Source of the DNA: Cytidiella melzeri
Taxonomy: Eukaryota; Basidiomycota; Agaricomycetes; Polyporales; Irpicaceae
Assembly (NCBI GenBank): GCA_022592445.1
Contig: JABYQR010000364.1
Location: forward strand, 1-43,186
Direction: 5' to 3'
DNA length: 43,186 nucleotides
In this document: positions 8,826 to 22,491 of the stretch, in pieces
Position numbering within the stretch: the first letter of the stretch is position 1
Layout of the letters: each line of letters starts with the position of its first letter
The notes under the pieces: generated by a model
The model's database searches: none
The model's input: only the letters and a program-made list of their open reading frames with translations
Told to the model about the DNA's origin: nothing
Translations under genes and position numbers: made by a program

Positions 8826-10258
8826 GTCCCCCGTTGGTCAACAACAGCTTGGAAGCGTGCGAGTGAATGGGCCCCGATGGCCGGTGCATGCAGAGAGATG
8901 GCGTTTTTACGGGGATCGTCGTCGGCTTGTTCGAGGGATGGGCTGATATCTAGAGAGCATTCATAATACATCCTTGCTTGAAACCACGCCACATGAATTC
9001 TCCTGCGCGAGTACTTGGCACGACACCGACAACCTCACAAATCCTCGCAACACAAACAAACCACTTTGAACGCTTAGAAGAAAGCCGACCGGCTATTGAC
9101 ATTATACGTATACTGTACGCCTAAGTGATTTGAAGAGAAAAAGGTTGGTAGCAATATAGTGTACACATGCAGAGATGAGAGTCAAAGAACGGTTGTGGGC
9201 GGCGAGCTCTGGCAGTCGTTCGTCGTCAAAACGAGTCCGAACATACCAGCACTTGCAGTGTGCCCAAAAAACCGCAAGAAAAGAATTATTTGCCTCCAGA
9301 GCAAGTAGAGGAAAGAAAACGAGTGGTCGATTGCTTGCGAAACTAAATTGCGATCCACGAAAATGAGAGGGAGCGGAATGGGACACCACAAGAGACAAAA
9401 AAAAAAGCGTACGACGTGTGGTGTATCCGGATAAATGCTAAACTGCTAAACTTGAACACCAGAAGAAAATGCAAACGTATGAAACATAATGAGTTCAGGT
9501 AAAGAGCAAGAATATAATCCAAAAACCCCCAAAAAGTTGAGCAAAGTAGAATACCGAGATAAAACTAGGGACGGACGAATGGGCGAAAAGAACGATGATG
9601 GCAAACTCGCTGGCGAGTGCAAAGGCGGTGACCTAAAGGAAAGAGGAGGGTGGGAACACTGGTGTATGAGTGTAGGAGGGGTACGCAACGGATAGCGAGG
9701 GAAGGAGTACGGGGACTTATTAATGTACGTGCGGTATATCGATAACAATGGGAGTGGGAGGAGACCAGCGCACCCAGAACGACGAGATGTAGCAAGGCAA
9801 AAGGCAACCTAGGTGTGCCAGAATTAATGTTGGATGACGGTGCACGAAGCGCGGTTGAGGTGTGAAAGGGGACACCCGCTTTTGAGATGGCCAACGAGAT
9901 CGTACAGTAGTGTTGAAGATTTGGCGGGCAAAGGTGGCAACCAGGAACTAAGATCTGAGCGAGACTTTTAAGCGAGCAAGAAAAGCGAGGGGACGACATC
10001 TACGGAGACCGAAAGCAAGACGAGGCGCGAGGTCGATATAGATACTGGAAGTTCGGATAGAGGGTATGGACGAGTGCTGAAAGGGAGATGGAAGGCCATT
10101 GTGATCGTCTTCGTGCATCGGCGATACAGCGGCCTGCGAGGCATGAAATGCGGTAGATGAGGCTGCTGCTGCCTCGATTTTCCAGTTTTTGCGGTGCAAA
10201 GAAGAAGCCGAACAGGCGTATATACGAGATACACCTCTTCAGCGCTCTATCGCCCCTT
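8826..10258. other. CpG-rich intergenic DNA downstream of the serine-rich gene
   Basis: Several open frames of 60-144 codons occur on both strands, but none has a recognisable domain or splice pattern that I trust. Part of this is likely the 3' UTR of the minus-strand gene ending at 10259. Confidence 0.4.
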
Positions 10259-12677
10259 TTAAGCACCAGGGCTTGTCAACCCATCTTGCGAATGGTTTGC
10301 CTTGTGATGTCTGCTGATCTTTTCGACACCAGCTCCGAGAGCAGTCCGCCTCGTGCGCTCCTGCAAACAGACGTGGTTAACTTCAATTCCTACGCATTCA
10401 GCACGCCGAGCAGGAAGAAACTTACCTCATCCTCGTCATCGTCCTCATCCTCCTCCTTCACGCTATCCTCTGCATCGGCGTCATCGTCCTCCTCAGACGT
10501 AGTACTAGTCGAACTCTGGCTCTCTCTCCTCTGCCTCGTCGCGTCCATATTCTCTTCCTCTTCGTTCTCCTCAAGACCCTCCATCTCTCCAACCATCTCC
10601 TGCGCATCCATCAGCACATGCTGTGGCACTGGAGAATTCGCCCGAGCAGTATCCGCGCTGCCTCGCCTCTCAGGTGTTCGCGGCAGACTGTGTCTGCTCG
10701 CGTAGCTTGGTGTGCGCTCAGCCGGCGACCGCATCGCATGCGGGAAATGGCCAAGCGACGCAGGATGATGGCGCGGGGACGGTGAGTGTGCGGGGACCTT
10801 CACCGCAGTTGTAACATGATCGGCCGACACCTCAGATATTGCAATTGGCGAAGACGTTTCCTCCATTTCTTCTGCTTCCTGGGCTTTCGTTGTTGGAGAC
10901 TCCTTCACATCCAAAGCCGTGGGAGGGTCTGGATCGGCCATATCGGTGTGCGGTTCTTCTTGCAGATGTTCCTCCATCACGACGTCCTTGTCCGCTACTT
11001 GTTCACCAGAAGTTGACTTGACGGCCACTTTCTCAGCAGCATCCTTCTTGGCACGTTCCCGCTCCTCCTTCCTCCGCCTCGCCCACGCTAGACCACTACC
11101 GTCGTCATCCTCGTTCGAAGGTTGTCGTCCGCGAGAACCTTTACTCCAGCCAGCTTCATCGGAAGAACCGAGTGCTGCACTTCCTTGTACGCGAGAGTAC
11201 TTGGTATTCCCGACAGAGGCGGCACTCTTCACGCTGCCCATGCCGCCGTAGCCCCATTCAACAAATTCATTCTCTTCTGAGCTATATGCGATCAGAGTAC
11301 AACGTTAGGTCCGTTACTAAGATGATTGAGGAAGGTAGCGACATACCGAGCAGATGCGAACAGATTGACGTTAGGATTCCTCTTTGCGCCATAAACGCGC
11401 CCGTTCAGCATCTTGAGCTGTTTCCTCGGTGCTGGCCGACCAGCCGGGCCGCTCGCACTATAACTTCTCGTCCTCTTCAAATCTTCGTTTGAGATCGTGC
11501 TCTCACGGCTTTTCGTCCTTCGCATGTCCTCCGTCGCACTCTGTGTCCTCCACAAACTCCCTTCACCCGAGCTGCTCGAGTCCGAGCCCATCAACGACGA
11601 CAGCAAGCTCTTCTTCTTGCTCTGCTTCTTTCCGCTAGTGTTATCGGACGAACTCCTAGACAACGGGGCCCCAAAGTGGACGTCCTTGTCAAAGCCTCCG
11701 GAGGCAGTGTCCGAGCGTTCCCGCGATCTGTTGCGCAGAGGCGTCGTCGCGCCCGAGCTCGCACCGTCGCTGTCCCGTGTGCTACTTCGCACGAGCTGGT
11801 TGAGCCCGAGCGTGAGAACGTCTTCAGGCGTTATGTCCTTTTTCGCAAGCGGGCCGAGGAGAGGCTTGAAAAGCTTCTTGGTCGACCACTTCCGGCTGTC
11901 TTTCGGAAGGTCGACACGTCGTCCGATGGGAGATTCGGGGCACGATTGTGGATAGGGATAGCGGTCGATGGAGGAAGATGACAGGGCGGCAGAGGGCGAT
12001 AGAGGAGTCATCAAATCGGTGTCTGAATCGTACCTCTCTGAGCCACTTGTACTTGAGGCGACATTGGAAGCAACTACGTGACTCCAAGTGGAAGAAGAGG
12101 CAGGCGGGGGAATAATTGTGGTCGATGTCGTCGGCGTTGGGGTGTCAGGGTGCGATTCGGGCGCCCCAGAGGCACCACTGAATAGCAGTGAGTTCGAACG
12201 ACCTGACACCTGTGTTGCATTAGCGCGAGGAGTTTCGAGAGTTGATGAAAGGGGTAATGCAGTGATGGTTTCGGCCTCATCATCCAGAAAAACATCAGGG
12301 AGGTCTTGTTCGTCTCGCCTAGGCTCCGGAAGAGGTGCGAAGCGTATCTTACGCGTATGTGGGGCTGATAACGACGACCTCTTTGTACTCCGGGAAGCTA
12401 GCGTACTTGTGCCACTGGTTGACGCTGTGGTGGTTCCGTTACGAGGGACGGTAGAGGAGGTCTGTCGTGCGGGGGAGCTGGTCGTGAGGAAATAGTTATC
12501 TGCCTCGGAGTTGTGAGGCGAGCTTGACGATGCAGACGAGGAGAGAGAGGAGAGAGATGAGATGAGGTGTGGCGTGCCCGGTAGCGAGACTGATTGGTTG
12601 TATGGGGAAGTGGTGGGGGATGGGTTGAGTAGGATGCCATGACGAGGGAAAGAGGGGAGCTGAAGCATGGTTCCCAT
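10259..12677 (-). CDS. Unrecognised serine-rich, largely disordered protein, 762 aa, three exons
   Basis: Exons (minus strand) 12677-11347, 11281-10426 and 10360-10259. The introns are 65 and 65 bp (GTATGT donor with TAG acceptor; GTAAGT donor with CAG acceptor) and the total is 2,289 nt in frame. The protein starts MGTMLQLPSF and is dominated by Ser, Thr and Pro. Near residue 150 a charged block contains RKIRFAPLPEPRR, which fits a PP1-docking RVxF pattern. A basic patch (KKQSKKKS) lies near residue 400. The best candidate for a conserved block spans the first intron and includes NVNLFASAR, then EFVEWGYGGMGSVK (around residues 435-460). An acidic Glu/Asp/Ser tract lies close to the C-terminus, followed by RRTALGAGVEKISRHH. 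I know of no assigned function. A regulatory or scaffold role, perhaps phosphatase-linked, is only inference. A longer upstream frame exists, but it is low-complexity and was not used. Confidence 0.75.
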
Positions 12678-15600
12678 GAATGACGCTGCGGTAGACAGGG
12701 TGGTTTCGTGTGTTGTCGTTGTTGTGTACAGCAAAGAGAGAGCTGGAGGTCGTCGGGCAGATGGTTTGGACGACGAGCGGAAAGTCGAAGGAGGAGATGG
12801 GCGAAGAGGAGAAAGGTAACAAGTTATGAGGAGAAAGTGAATAGCGTAGGAGCGACCTCCATTCAATTCAAGTGGCACACTTATCACCACAAAACCTTGG
12901 CACACTCACTGTCCGGGGTCCTAGCATGGCTGCAGCGCCCGTACAAAATAACACGTGCCCTCAGAATTATCTGCATTCACCTGATACTATCCAGACACGC
13001 AGCGTAAATCCCTCCTCCGCGTACAAGTGTATATCTGCCAACGAGGCCCCACCTCCTTTCTGCCAAGCACCTCTCCCAGTCTCGAGAACGACACCGCAGT
13101 CGTAATCCCCACACATGAGCGGCGATGCAGAGGCGGAACCTAAATTTATGCTTCCGTTTACGATGACCGGTGATCCCCGATTCTAGCTGCCAAATATATC
13201 CAGTTCGATTACCTTTCGGGAGATAAACGCTCGCTCAACAGTCCTCCTCCAATCACTGACGTCGTGCCTGGCAGTTCAGTCAACTCTTGTGCGTATGTTG
13301 TTTTTTCTCGGTTGTCTCTCAAACATAACATAATAGCTGCCGTTTGCTCTCAGAAATTCTCCTCGAGCCATCATCGTCTCCGGGCAACACGGATAAGGCT
13401 GTGTCGAAGCTCCTATGCATGGACCAAACGGAGCTCGTCCCGCCGCCTACTCACATAATTTTCTCAACTCGTGAGCTCATTACCTACCTCCAATACGATC
13501 ACCAGCTCATGTCCATAAACCGCTCATAAATGTCTTTCAACATCCGCTGTAGCCTTGCAGCCTCCTCCTGTCTATGCGCAGTGAACCCGCAGGATAACTA
13601 CAACAGGTCTGATCGACGGTACAGGTTCATGATCACCGGTCTATTAATATTGTATGTTGTCTCACCGCAACGACCATGCATGGGAACTATTGAGGTATGT
13701 CGCGTTTCTAATGTTGCGCTATGAAGCACGCCTATTTAATGTACTTTTTTACAGTAAACTGACACTGTCGTACTTGAGCTACATCTCGTCCTGCAATTTT
13801 TCCTCCCGACAGCACCATCCTATTGATCGGAGACTGCCATCATCGGAACGCCCTATTAGACTGAGCTCGCCAGTCCGCCGAGACCAAACCCATCTTTTGT
13901 CCGGAGCTCCTGTTTGATCGAGAGAAACAACAGCGGATTCGAATGTGTTGATATTGCCTCTAATGTTCTCTTTTGTTTTCAGCTTATGCAAACAAGAGAA
14001 ATTGGCTAGACTCACATGCGCTAACAAGACGCGTCGCCAACTCCCCAACAATTCTTCAACCTTACTGCCCAGCGCTTGTCACTAAAACATGTTTTGCTAC
14101 ACTCAGATATTACCCTGACTTCGGGGACTCTTTTTCGTCAAGCGATTGAACCTCGAAGACATTTTACGCGAACAGCCGGCATGCTCGTATACCTTCGGGT
14201 CAAGATGTACAGACAAGACGCAAAGTCATAGCTCGAAATGGAAATCTTGGAAATCTAGTCCCTAGGAACGGCCCTCTGTCGTATACTCAGGCTAGAGGTA
14301 CGTGACATGTTTTCATTCAGCCGCCGCTGTATCTCGGAGATGGTCGCGCATGTACGGAGGACGCATTGGTGCAGGTGAGCATACCATCATCTCAAACCGA
14401 CACTTCAGTCATGCAGTCTGACTTGCTCAAGCTCGGGAATGCACGCGAGAAAGCCTTTCAAATGTAAGTGCGCAATCCTCCTTCTCAGTCAAGGACTTGG
14501 GCATCGGCAAGCTTACGTATGTGTGTCTAGAAATCTGTACATGCAATACCCCGGTACAGCCATTTTCGCGCTACAGTGCAGAAGCTGCGATCACACCGTA
14601 CACAGGAATCGCTGCAGGCTGCGGAATGTCAACTGGCAACACACTCCGAGCAACGTTGATACCTGTGCGTCCGTTGCACGTGGACACGGATTCGTCCCGT
14701 CTCATCCCTTGACCAGTGCCTTGACTGTGGCCTGTGACCTCGGTCCTTTTGTTTGCAGACAAATATGTATGTGGTCCCGTTGACTGCATTCACAGCTCTG
14801 ATATTCGCACTCCGGCGCGGCGAGTCCAACTCTCAGCTGCTTGTAAATTTCACCATGGCCAGGGACCCCATACTACGACGCTAAACCCACACATCTCTGA
14901 TCAGGGCCTACAACTCGATCAGTATGGCACGTGGTCCGTGTATAGGTACAGTGCGGATTAGTTCCTGTCTGAACCGTCACGAACCAACCAGTGGTGATTT
15001 TTCCGCATCCTCCGACACTGGATAAAATAAATGGACTAGCATACGAGACCGGACCAGGTGCGACGTGGCCCTCGCGAACGTTCACTTGCAGTGACAACAC
15101 GCGGCTGAGGGTGGATACGAAGTGATTCAGGGTCTTTCGAGTTGAGGGTTTCAGTGGAAACGACGTGTTGTGGAGTGTTCAACAACAAATTGTGCTGATA
15201 AGTCCTGGCTTTTTGCGCCTCTGAATTCTCTGAGTGAATGTTATTTATTTTGGCATAGGGAGCTCTACGATGGCTGTTCACGCGTACAGACGTGAATGAG
15301 AGCTTCTCGATCGGGGAAATACACCCGTCGTGGCAGATCGTACAGAGGCAGACGAGAATCGTGTCCCTCGATACCAGGCACAAAAGTACGTACAAATCGC
15401 CTCTTGCTGGTGTCAATTCGCCTTTAGCTGCACGTCATCGTCGGGGAAAATATAATTTTTCTGAATAAAAAAACATTAAGAGCAATTGATGGGGCAACAT
15501 TCAAAAGGAGCTACTGTGCTTATCGAGCGAAAGCTGCGATCAAAGCTGCGACAGGCAGATTAAAATTAAGCTTGCCAAGCTAGCAGGACCCCGGAATTGG

Positions 15601-18600
15601 CCGTGTACAGAGAGCGGCGGGATGTTGCGTCGGGACATCCAACCATAACGACATGGGTGGAATCACGAGCGTCGTCCGGTACGCGTGTCCGAGCAGAGGC
15701 ACGTTCCACAGTCCGAGCAGAAATACGCTCTACTCTGACAACGTGTAAACGCCGGAATATTGTATGTGTAACATCGGGTACATACGCATCGTATATAGCT
15801 ACCGTCAAGCTTAGATCACAGTGCCGTGCTGGTGACGCCGCCCAGCTTTGCCAGACTTACGCAAACACTACGGCCGCCCCTGTTGCCACTCTGCTCGTCA
15901 AGCCTATCGCGACACAAACGTGCACTCGATAGGGCTGACAGCGGTTTCCGTTGGAAGCCTCCCCGGTGGAAATTCACCGCTCTAACGTACTGTCGCTCAG
16001 TAAGTCTGGAACTCCGACGCCACTCACACGAATCAGCCGCCCTCCGTCGCAAAGTCAATTCAACATCGGGCAACTTGGGGTGTGTGTTCAAGTTTCAGAC
16101 GATTAGGTTCGTGGGTTGGGGCGTCAGAGATGGCAAAAACTTGGGATTGCGCATCAATGTGCATCAAGGTTCGCAGATGGAGGCATCATGGTGCGCGTAT
16201 CCGCCGTGTATGCAAAAAAAAGCAATGTAAGATTTATCCCCATACTCATTGTTGGATTGACGCGTACGTTTACTGGTCCAGTTTAGGGATCGCTATCTCA
16301 CATCCCTCTCAAGGGTTTATTCACCGCTTGACACTCGTACATGGCTGCAAGACTGTGGAGATTGACGTCTGCTGCGCGGAGTCATCGGTATGCACCACAC
16401 CGCCCTGGGGATAGCATCTTCTGTGCTCCACCTCGTACTTTTTTACACTGAGCTGGTCCTTCTGTAGGTCACTTACTTCGAGCACGGCTGTAAAACATCA
16501 AACACGAACAAAATTTGGTCTGAGAATATCCGCTGATTTGTGGGAATCGTAATGATTGAAATGTTGATGCTAAAGGTCGGCTCACCTTTTCTCGAACAGA
16601 TGCATATCAGTAACTCTGAAGCACAGGTATCACCTCTCAATCAAAACAAACACCGCCACTTCCATTTCCATATCACCATCGTTCGACAAAATGATACGTG
16701 CACTGTTGGCCAGTGAGCTCACTGTACGGGAGCAAATTGCAACATACGTCAACTCAGAGCGGTGAACGGGAGTTGCCAAAAAAACTTCGGTGTAATACGA
16801 GATATCAAGAGGTAAATCCGAAATTGTGCGAGACTTTCGCAGCTGAAACGAGTGACGAGTGAGACCATTTGCGATGAGAACTCGGTTACAAAAGCATCGT
16901 CAAAAAAACTCCGAAGCAAAGTAACTTGGTCGGGCGAATCGCATTGTTCTGTGTTTTTTTGCAGCCTGCAACAGAGCAACCGGTTGTCCTTCTCCGAGAT
17001 GTGCTTTTTTGTGATCGCCAAGCAAGGTATAAAACCCGGTATTGCTTTGATACGGGATTCGGGGTCTCCATCTCACTGTCTTTCCTCAAAACGCCAATCT
17101 GAGAAGTACGTATTGTGCTCTTTGCTGATATAATCAGTGTCTGGACAGTTCCTACTTGCCGTCCTTTTTACCTCTAGTGGCGAGGCAGCCTTACGGTGGC
17201 GAATGCGCGAGGAGACATTGATGTGGTATAGTACACACGAGGCACGCAACCGATTTTCGTACTCCTGCGACAGCCAAATTGCCGGGGCTTGGTTGCCTGA
17301 CACGACATCAAAGCGCCCCAGACGGAATATTTTTATGTTTGTGTATTCCTGTACCTCGGGGAAATGGACTTGGGGGACGTGTAACTAGAATAACGCCGTT
17401 AGGATATATACAAGGTCAGTACTCCATTCTCACCACATCGTGTATGATGACGCTGATGATAACAATAATATCTGATATGACAATCTGAACCGCTGTGAAG
17501 AATCTTCGCACTACGGTCGCCCCCTGCCTCTTGTACCCTTACCTCGCTGTAACGGTGGCCTGCAAGCCCTAGACACTCGCGGACAAGATGTTTCGCCAGT
17601 TGAGTCCTATTTTCCCATCTGCGTATCAGTACAGAAGTCTTCATAAGAGCCCAGTGCATTTCTCAGGGAGCCTCACCTTTCACAGGCTCATGATCAACTT
17701 GCGATAAATGCGCGTCTCCAGTGTGACTGCTTTGTTCGTTGCTCGTTGAGCGTTCGATTATTGCATTATTGTGTAGTGGCTGCGATAGCCGCAGCTTCTG
17801 TGTGAGGCCCGGAGAGATGCTACTCCGGTGAGTACTGCTGGCGCCAGCTTCATGACACCGCAGCATATCTGATTCGATTCCAGACTCTCCTCTTCTGCAG
17901 CACCTTCAGTCACAAACAGGTCAAGTGATACTTGTATGTTCCTTTGCTTGTGTGCACATGGCACGAAACCTCAGGATCACGGTCAGTTGTGCCGTAGCAG
18001 AGAGACCTTCTGGGATTTCGTTCGTGGTAAGTACTCTTCGTAGTGCGGTTACTGTGCTCGTGCTGTCACTCAGCTCAGGACAGATACCCCAACTCGGGCG
18101 TGTATCCCCTTATTACGCAACGGCTAGTCCGACACCAGGTCATCCATGATTATGGGGTTGGAAGACTACAACCTCGAGGTACCCTTTCGTGCGGCGTGTA
18201 TTCATTCCATCAATAGGAAAGGGCAGAAACGTAACGTCTTCGCAGCTAGGGGTACTTGGCGTATTCCCCACATGTGACGGCCCAGGCCATAACATCCTCC
18301 TCTCAAGTACGTCTTCAGCTTGATCGGTAGCAATTCATTTGTCAATGGAAAATTAGACCTCCAGTGGCAATCACATAACAAACAAACGTCATGCAGGACA
18401 CTACATGGGCGTTGGTTTTGTTCACACCGCCGGGCAAAGAACTACTAGCGACCCTGTCCGAGGTGAGTAGATGTTTAGTCAAGTCGTATGTTCTAGAGGC
18501 ACGCTTGACGACGGGCTGTTCATTAAATGGGTCTGCTGACCTGCCAGCTCTGCGTCTCCTCGAAGCTTCTTGCCATATCACCAAGTCTTCGGTCGAACAC

Positions 18601-20379
18601 TTTGTTCTGTGGGGAAATACAAGCATCCGCAGGATCGATCATGCGAGCAGATTTCTGGACCTCCTTCGTGTGAGCTTGCTGCGTCGCTCACGCACAGCGA
18701 ACTTTCAAGCAAGACGCTGACAGTCATCTTCGCTTAAAATCGTTCTTGGGCCTCTATTGCGGCGGTGGTAAGACGTCCTGATGTTTTCGGACAGGCGACG
18801 GTCTTGGCAGGCGGCTGGAGGTACGTACAAGAACTGAGACAGTTTGGTAGAATTCGCACTCACTAGCGTGTCTTTCATATCCGCCCGACCGTTCTATAGC
18901 ACAATTCACTCGGTCGTCGCACTCTCGAGTTGCGACGGACGCTGCTCGATCTACTGCGCTTGGCTGATCTGGACTGGGCTACAGAGGAATCGATGGCAGC
19001 CTGGAGAACGCTTGTCATTCAAGCCCGCCACGCACCTCGCCAGGCAGACGCACTTGCTTCTCCACAGCAAACAGGACCCCGGACAACCTTTGAATTGCTA
19101 CTTGTCGCACACTCTTCAAGATCGCTCTCACACACCGCTCATGAGGGACTTTTTCTATTGGACGAGCATCCATACCGTCAAAGACACTAATACGACCACA
19201 GTGCGGAGCCGCCAGTCTCTGTACATCACGCTCAGCTACGAAGCAGCAGAGCGCTCTTTCAACCACACTCGTGTAAGCCAACCCCTCACTCGAAGAATTG
19301 ACCGCTGCCTTCACCCCCCCACACTCGTGATCAACAACACAGGACGACTTCTCTGACTACCGATGAGTATGTATGGGTCGTCTGACTCTGCGACAGCATT
19401 CTTCAATGCAGTTGTAGAGACTTTGGGATCGGCGATTCGGAAGCGTGTGCGACTTCCTTGGACCTTCCACCCCCCTCCCCCACATTGTCGATTGACGTGC
19501 GATTTTTGGTGCCCAACCAGCTCGCGGCGGTCACACGCCAGGGGTCAGTACCTCAGTGTCTCAGGGCCTCACAGGACCTGCCTGAACACGATCGATAACG
19601 TCCATAGATTGTGGCTTCCCGACGCCTCACGGGGGGGACGATAGCTCTAGATGTACCCATCTTGGCGCGCAACGGATAACTGGAGGCCGTCTTCTTGCAT
19701 TCGGCGTAGAGGAACCCTATGCACGCTCGTGGAGCACGCACGATTGAATAACATTCGCAGTAGCCTGCGTCAACATCCGCCGGTTTTCCGTGAAGGGTTA
19801 CACGCCTTATTACCGTCTCTTGGTATACTCATAGCCACATATAGCCTCAAACGGTACTTCTAACGGTGTACTGTACAACTTGTACAAAGGCGTCAATGAG
19901 TATTGGTGGGAGTTTGGCTGTAGCAGGAGACCAACTTGCCAACAATATAGTAGAACTAGCTAAAAATGTTGATCGGTATCGCAGTGTGTCAATGGTACAA
20001 AGTCTGACATTGGCGTCGACATGTGAGTGAGCATTGGCCGGCACCGTGTCAGCAGTGAGCGCTGCAAATCGGCTGCTCTCACTGGGCATATCACCGTTTT
20101 CTCCGGCATAAACAGGCATATGTATGCCAGCAATGTTGTCACTCATTAGAATGAGGTCCGCCGTAATTAGAACACGGACAGTTATACCCATCTTGCGCAG
20201 TTAGACTGAACGGTTTGCTCGATTCGATCACCAACTAACGTACAAATCCAACGCGGTCATATCAATACAACAGTCTAATCGAACACATTATCCTGTTGGT
20301 TTCCTTCAAATAGTGTGTGAGGCACATGCGCAGATCATCGCAGAAGAATGCCTCTGCGTCGAGGTGCACGTAGGACAGT
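12678..20379. other. Long CpG-rich interval with no recognisable gene
   Basis: About 7.7 kb from the start of the serine-rich gene to the end of glutathione reductase. The first few hundred bases are the promoter and 5' region of the serine-rich gene. Beyond that, open frames are short (at most about 170 codons, 18844-19356), overlap each other on both strands and show no domain, repeat or catalytic motif that I know. Splice-like words (GTAAGT, GTACGT) are scattered through it. I saw no tRNA-like B box and no long repeat. Unlike the flanks it keeps its CpGs, so it does not look like old transposon DNA. Fast-evolving, many-exon or non-coding genes could be hidden here. Confidence 0.4.
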
Positions 20380-22391
20380 CTAGCGCAGCGTGACGAGTTC
20401 TGTCGAAAGGCATCGCGGATAATCAGAGCTTAAAAGACTACAAAGGAGAATGATAACAAACGCACCTTCACCAGACGTCGGGTGAATCGCCACGGTGTTG
20501 TCGAGGTCTTCCTTGGTGGCGCCCATCTTGAGGGCGACAGCAAAGCCCTGGATGACTTCATCGGAACCAAGCCCAAGGATGTGGATACCGACAACTTTCT
20601 CTTCTGGGCCGGTAACGATGAGCTTGTACACGGACGGCTCCTTCTCTTCTTCGGGGACCATGGAAAAGTAGAGTGCACGGAAGGAAGATTTGTCTGTGCA
20701 CATATACTTTAGCCGCCGTGATAGATATTATAGACAGTAAAAACTCACATATCTTGATGTTCTCCGCGCCATATTTCTCCTTGGCCTCTGGCTCGGTGAG
20801 ACCCACTGTACCAATCGGTGGATGCCTGTGAATGTGTTTGAGTACATTGGAAGATAATGAAAGCTCTGCATACTCACGAGAAGACGACAGTAGGGATGTC
20901 CTCGTAGCTGAGTTTATCCTTCTTGAACTTCTCAGGCCCGAACAGCCTATTCGACAACCTCCTCCCAGCAGCAATAGCGACCGGCGTAAGCAGCGCACGG
21001 CCCTGGACATCTCCAATAGCGAGTATCCCAGGAACATTCGACTCCTGCCACTCGTTGGTAACAATGTCGCCCTTCTTGTCCAGCTTCACGCCGAGCTCTT
21101 CAACACCGAGACCTTCTGTGTTTGCGTGTCGGCCAATCGCCCATATCAGACAGTCGACCTCAAGTGTCTCCCCCTTGTCGGTGTGCACAGTCAAAGTCTG
21201 ACCAGGTTGTCCCTCGACCTTGGTGACGTTGCTCCTCTTGTGGATCTTGATGCCCGTGTGCTCTGCCCATGTGCCAAGGCTCTCATAGATCGTCGGGTCA
21301 AACGTGCGGAGGAAGTTGTCTTGACGAATGATCAAGTGTGTCTCTGAGCCGAGGGTATTGAGAACGCCAGCGAGTTCGACAGCGATGTACCCAGCACCGA
21401 CGACAGCCACACGTTTCGGCTGTTCAGTGAGGTCGAAGAATCCGTCGGAGTTGATGCCAAGCGACGCGCCTGGAATCTTGTCTTCGGAGGGGATGGTAGG
21501 GCGACCACCAGTGGCGACACAAACGAGCTTCGTGTTCAGGCTGATCTTCTCGCCATCGAATCCGGTGACTTCGACTTGTGTAGGAGAAATAAGGCGACCC
21601 GCGCCCTGAAAATAGTCAACACCTTCTTTGGCGACGTTATTTTCGTAAATGCCATTGAGACGGCGGATGTATGCGTCGCGCTGAGGCTTGAAAGTGTGCC
21701 AGTCAAAAACGGGTTCCTCGACGTTCTTGAACTTGTAGCCTTTTGCATGTCGGATCTTGTCGGCAATGTCTGCAGCATGCCACATGATCTGGGCAGTTAT
21801 AGTGAGGCGCGGTGCGATATATTTATAGCATCAACACTCACCTTCTTGGGCACACATCCTGAAGGAGATCAAATGTCAGTTTATCGTGACATGAGTCATG
21901 AGAAAGCATAGGAGGGAGAAATAAGTAGGAACAGACAAGGTCTTCCAAATGTAGGAAACTCTGTTCGCAGGCTGCTGAGACCATGAGAAGCTGGACCTTC
22001 TCCTGTGACGCGCTCTGGATGATGCCAGATACAACAACCCGGCCTTGTCCATAATAGCGAAAGAGGTACGACGATGAATGAACGCCTGAACATTCGCATG
22101 TACAAGACGTGAAGCACGCAATGGGCAGAGTTTCTGACGACGTATGACATGCTCTGAAATCAGCATAGTGCTTACCGACGTTGACGCAGGTACCACCGAG
22201 CTTGGGTGTGGATTCAATGAGAGCAACTTTGGCACCGTATGACGCTGCACGCCGCTGACCAAATCAGTGTGAGCGAGATTCCGGACGGCAAGCGTCCCAG
22301 AGCTACTCACCGAACCCGCGACACCTCCACTGCCACCACCGATAAAGACGATATCGTACTGCTCGTGAGTAGGCTTGGTGATTGGAGCCAT
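20380..22391 (-). CDS. GLR1: Glutathione reductase (NADPH), 470 aa, seven exons
   Basis: Reduces glutathione disulphide with NADPH and FAD. Exons (minus strand): 22391-22311, 22254-22176, 21858-21842, 21788-20878, 20825-20749, 20693-20466, 20399-20380; total 1,413 nt, all junctions GT-AG and in phase. Visible are the FAD-binding [13 protein letters not shown] near the start, the redox pair [13 protein letters not shown] (Cys50/Cys55), the NADPH-site [13 protein letters not shown] followed by an Arg-x5-Arg pair, the second FAD motif [21 protein letters not shown] opening the dimer domain, and the terminal HPTSGEELVTLR with His459 and Glu464 of the active site. The length matches yeast and human enzymes. 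The start has no classical mitochondrial presequence, so this form should be cytosolic. Exons 3 (17 nt) and 7 (20 nt) are tiny, and intron 2 (317 nt) is much longer than the rest. A probable 5'-UTR intron lies at 22428-22487. Confidence 0.95.
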
Positions 22392-22491
22392 CTTTAATAT
22401 CGCGTTCGCAGTGAAAGCTCGTAATACCTGTTGTCGAGAGGCTGGTCAGTGCACGCGTCCTTCCGACGTCCCAAGCGTGCTGTTTACCTGT

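Noticed and set aside
18844..19356. 170-codon plus-strand frame
   Set aside because: No recognisable motif, overlapped by other frames on both strands, no promoter or splice context that convinces.
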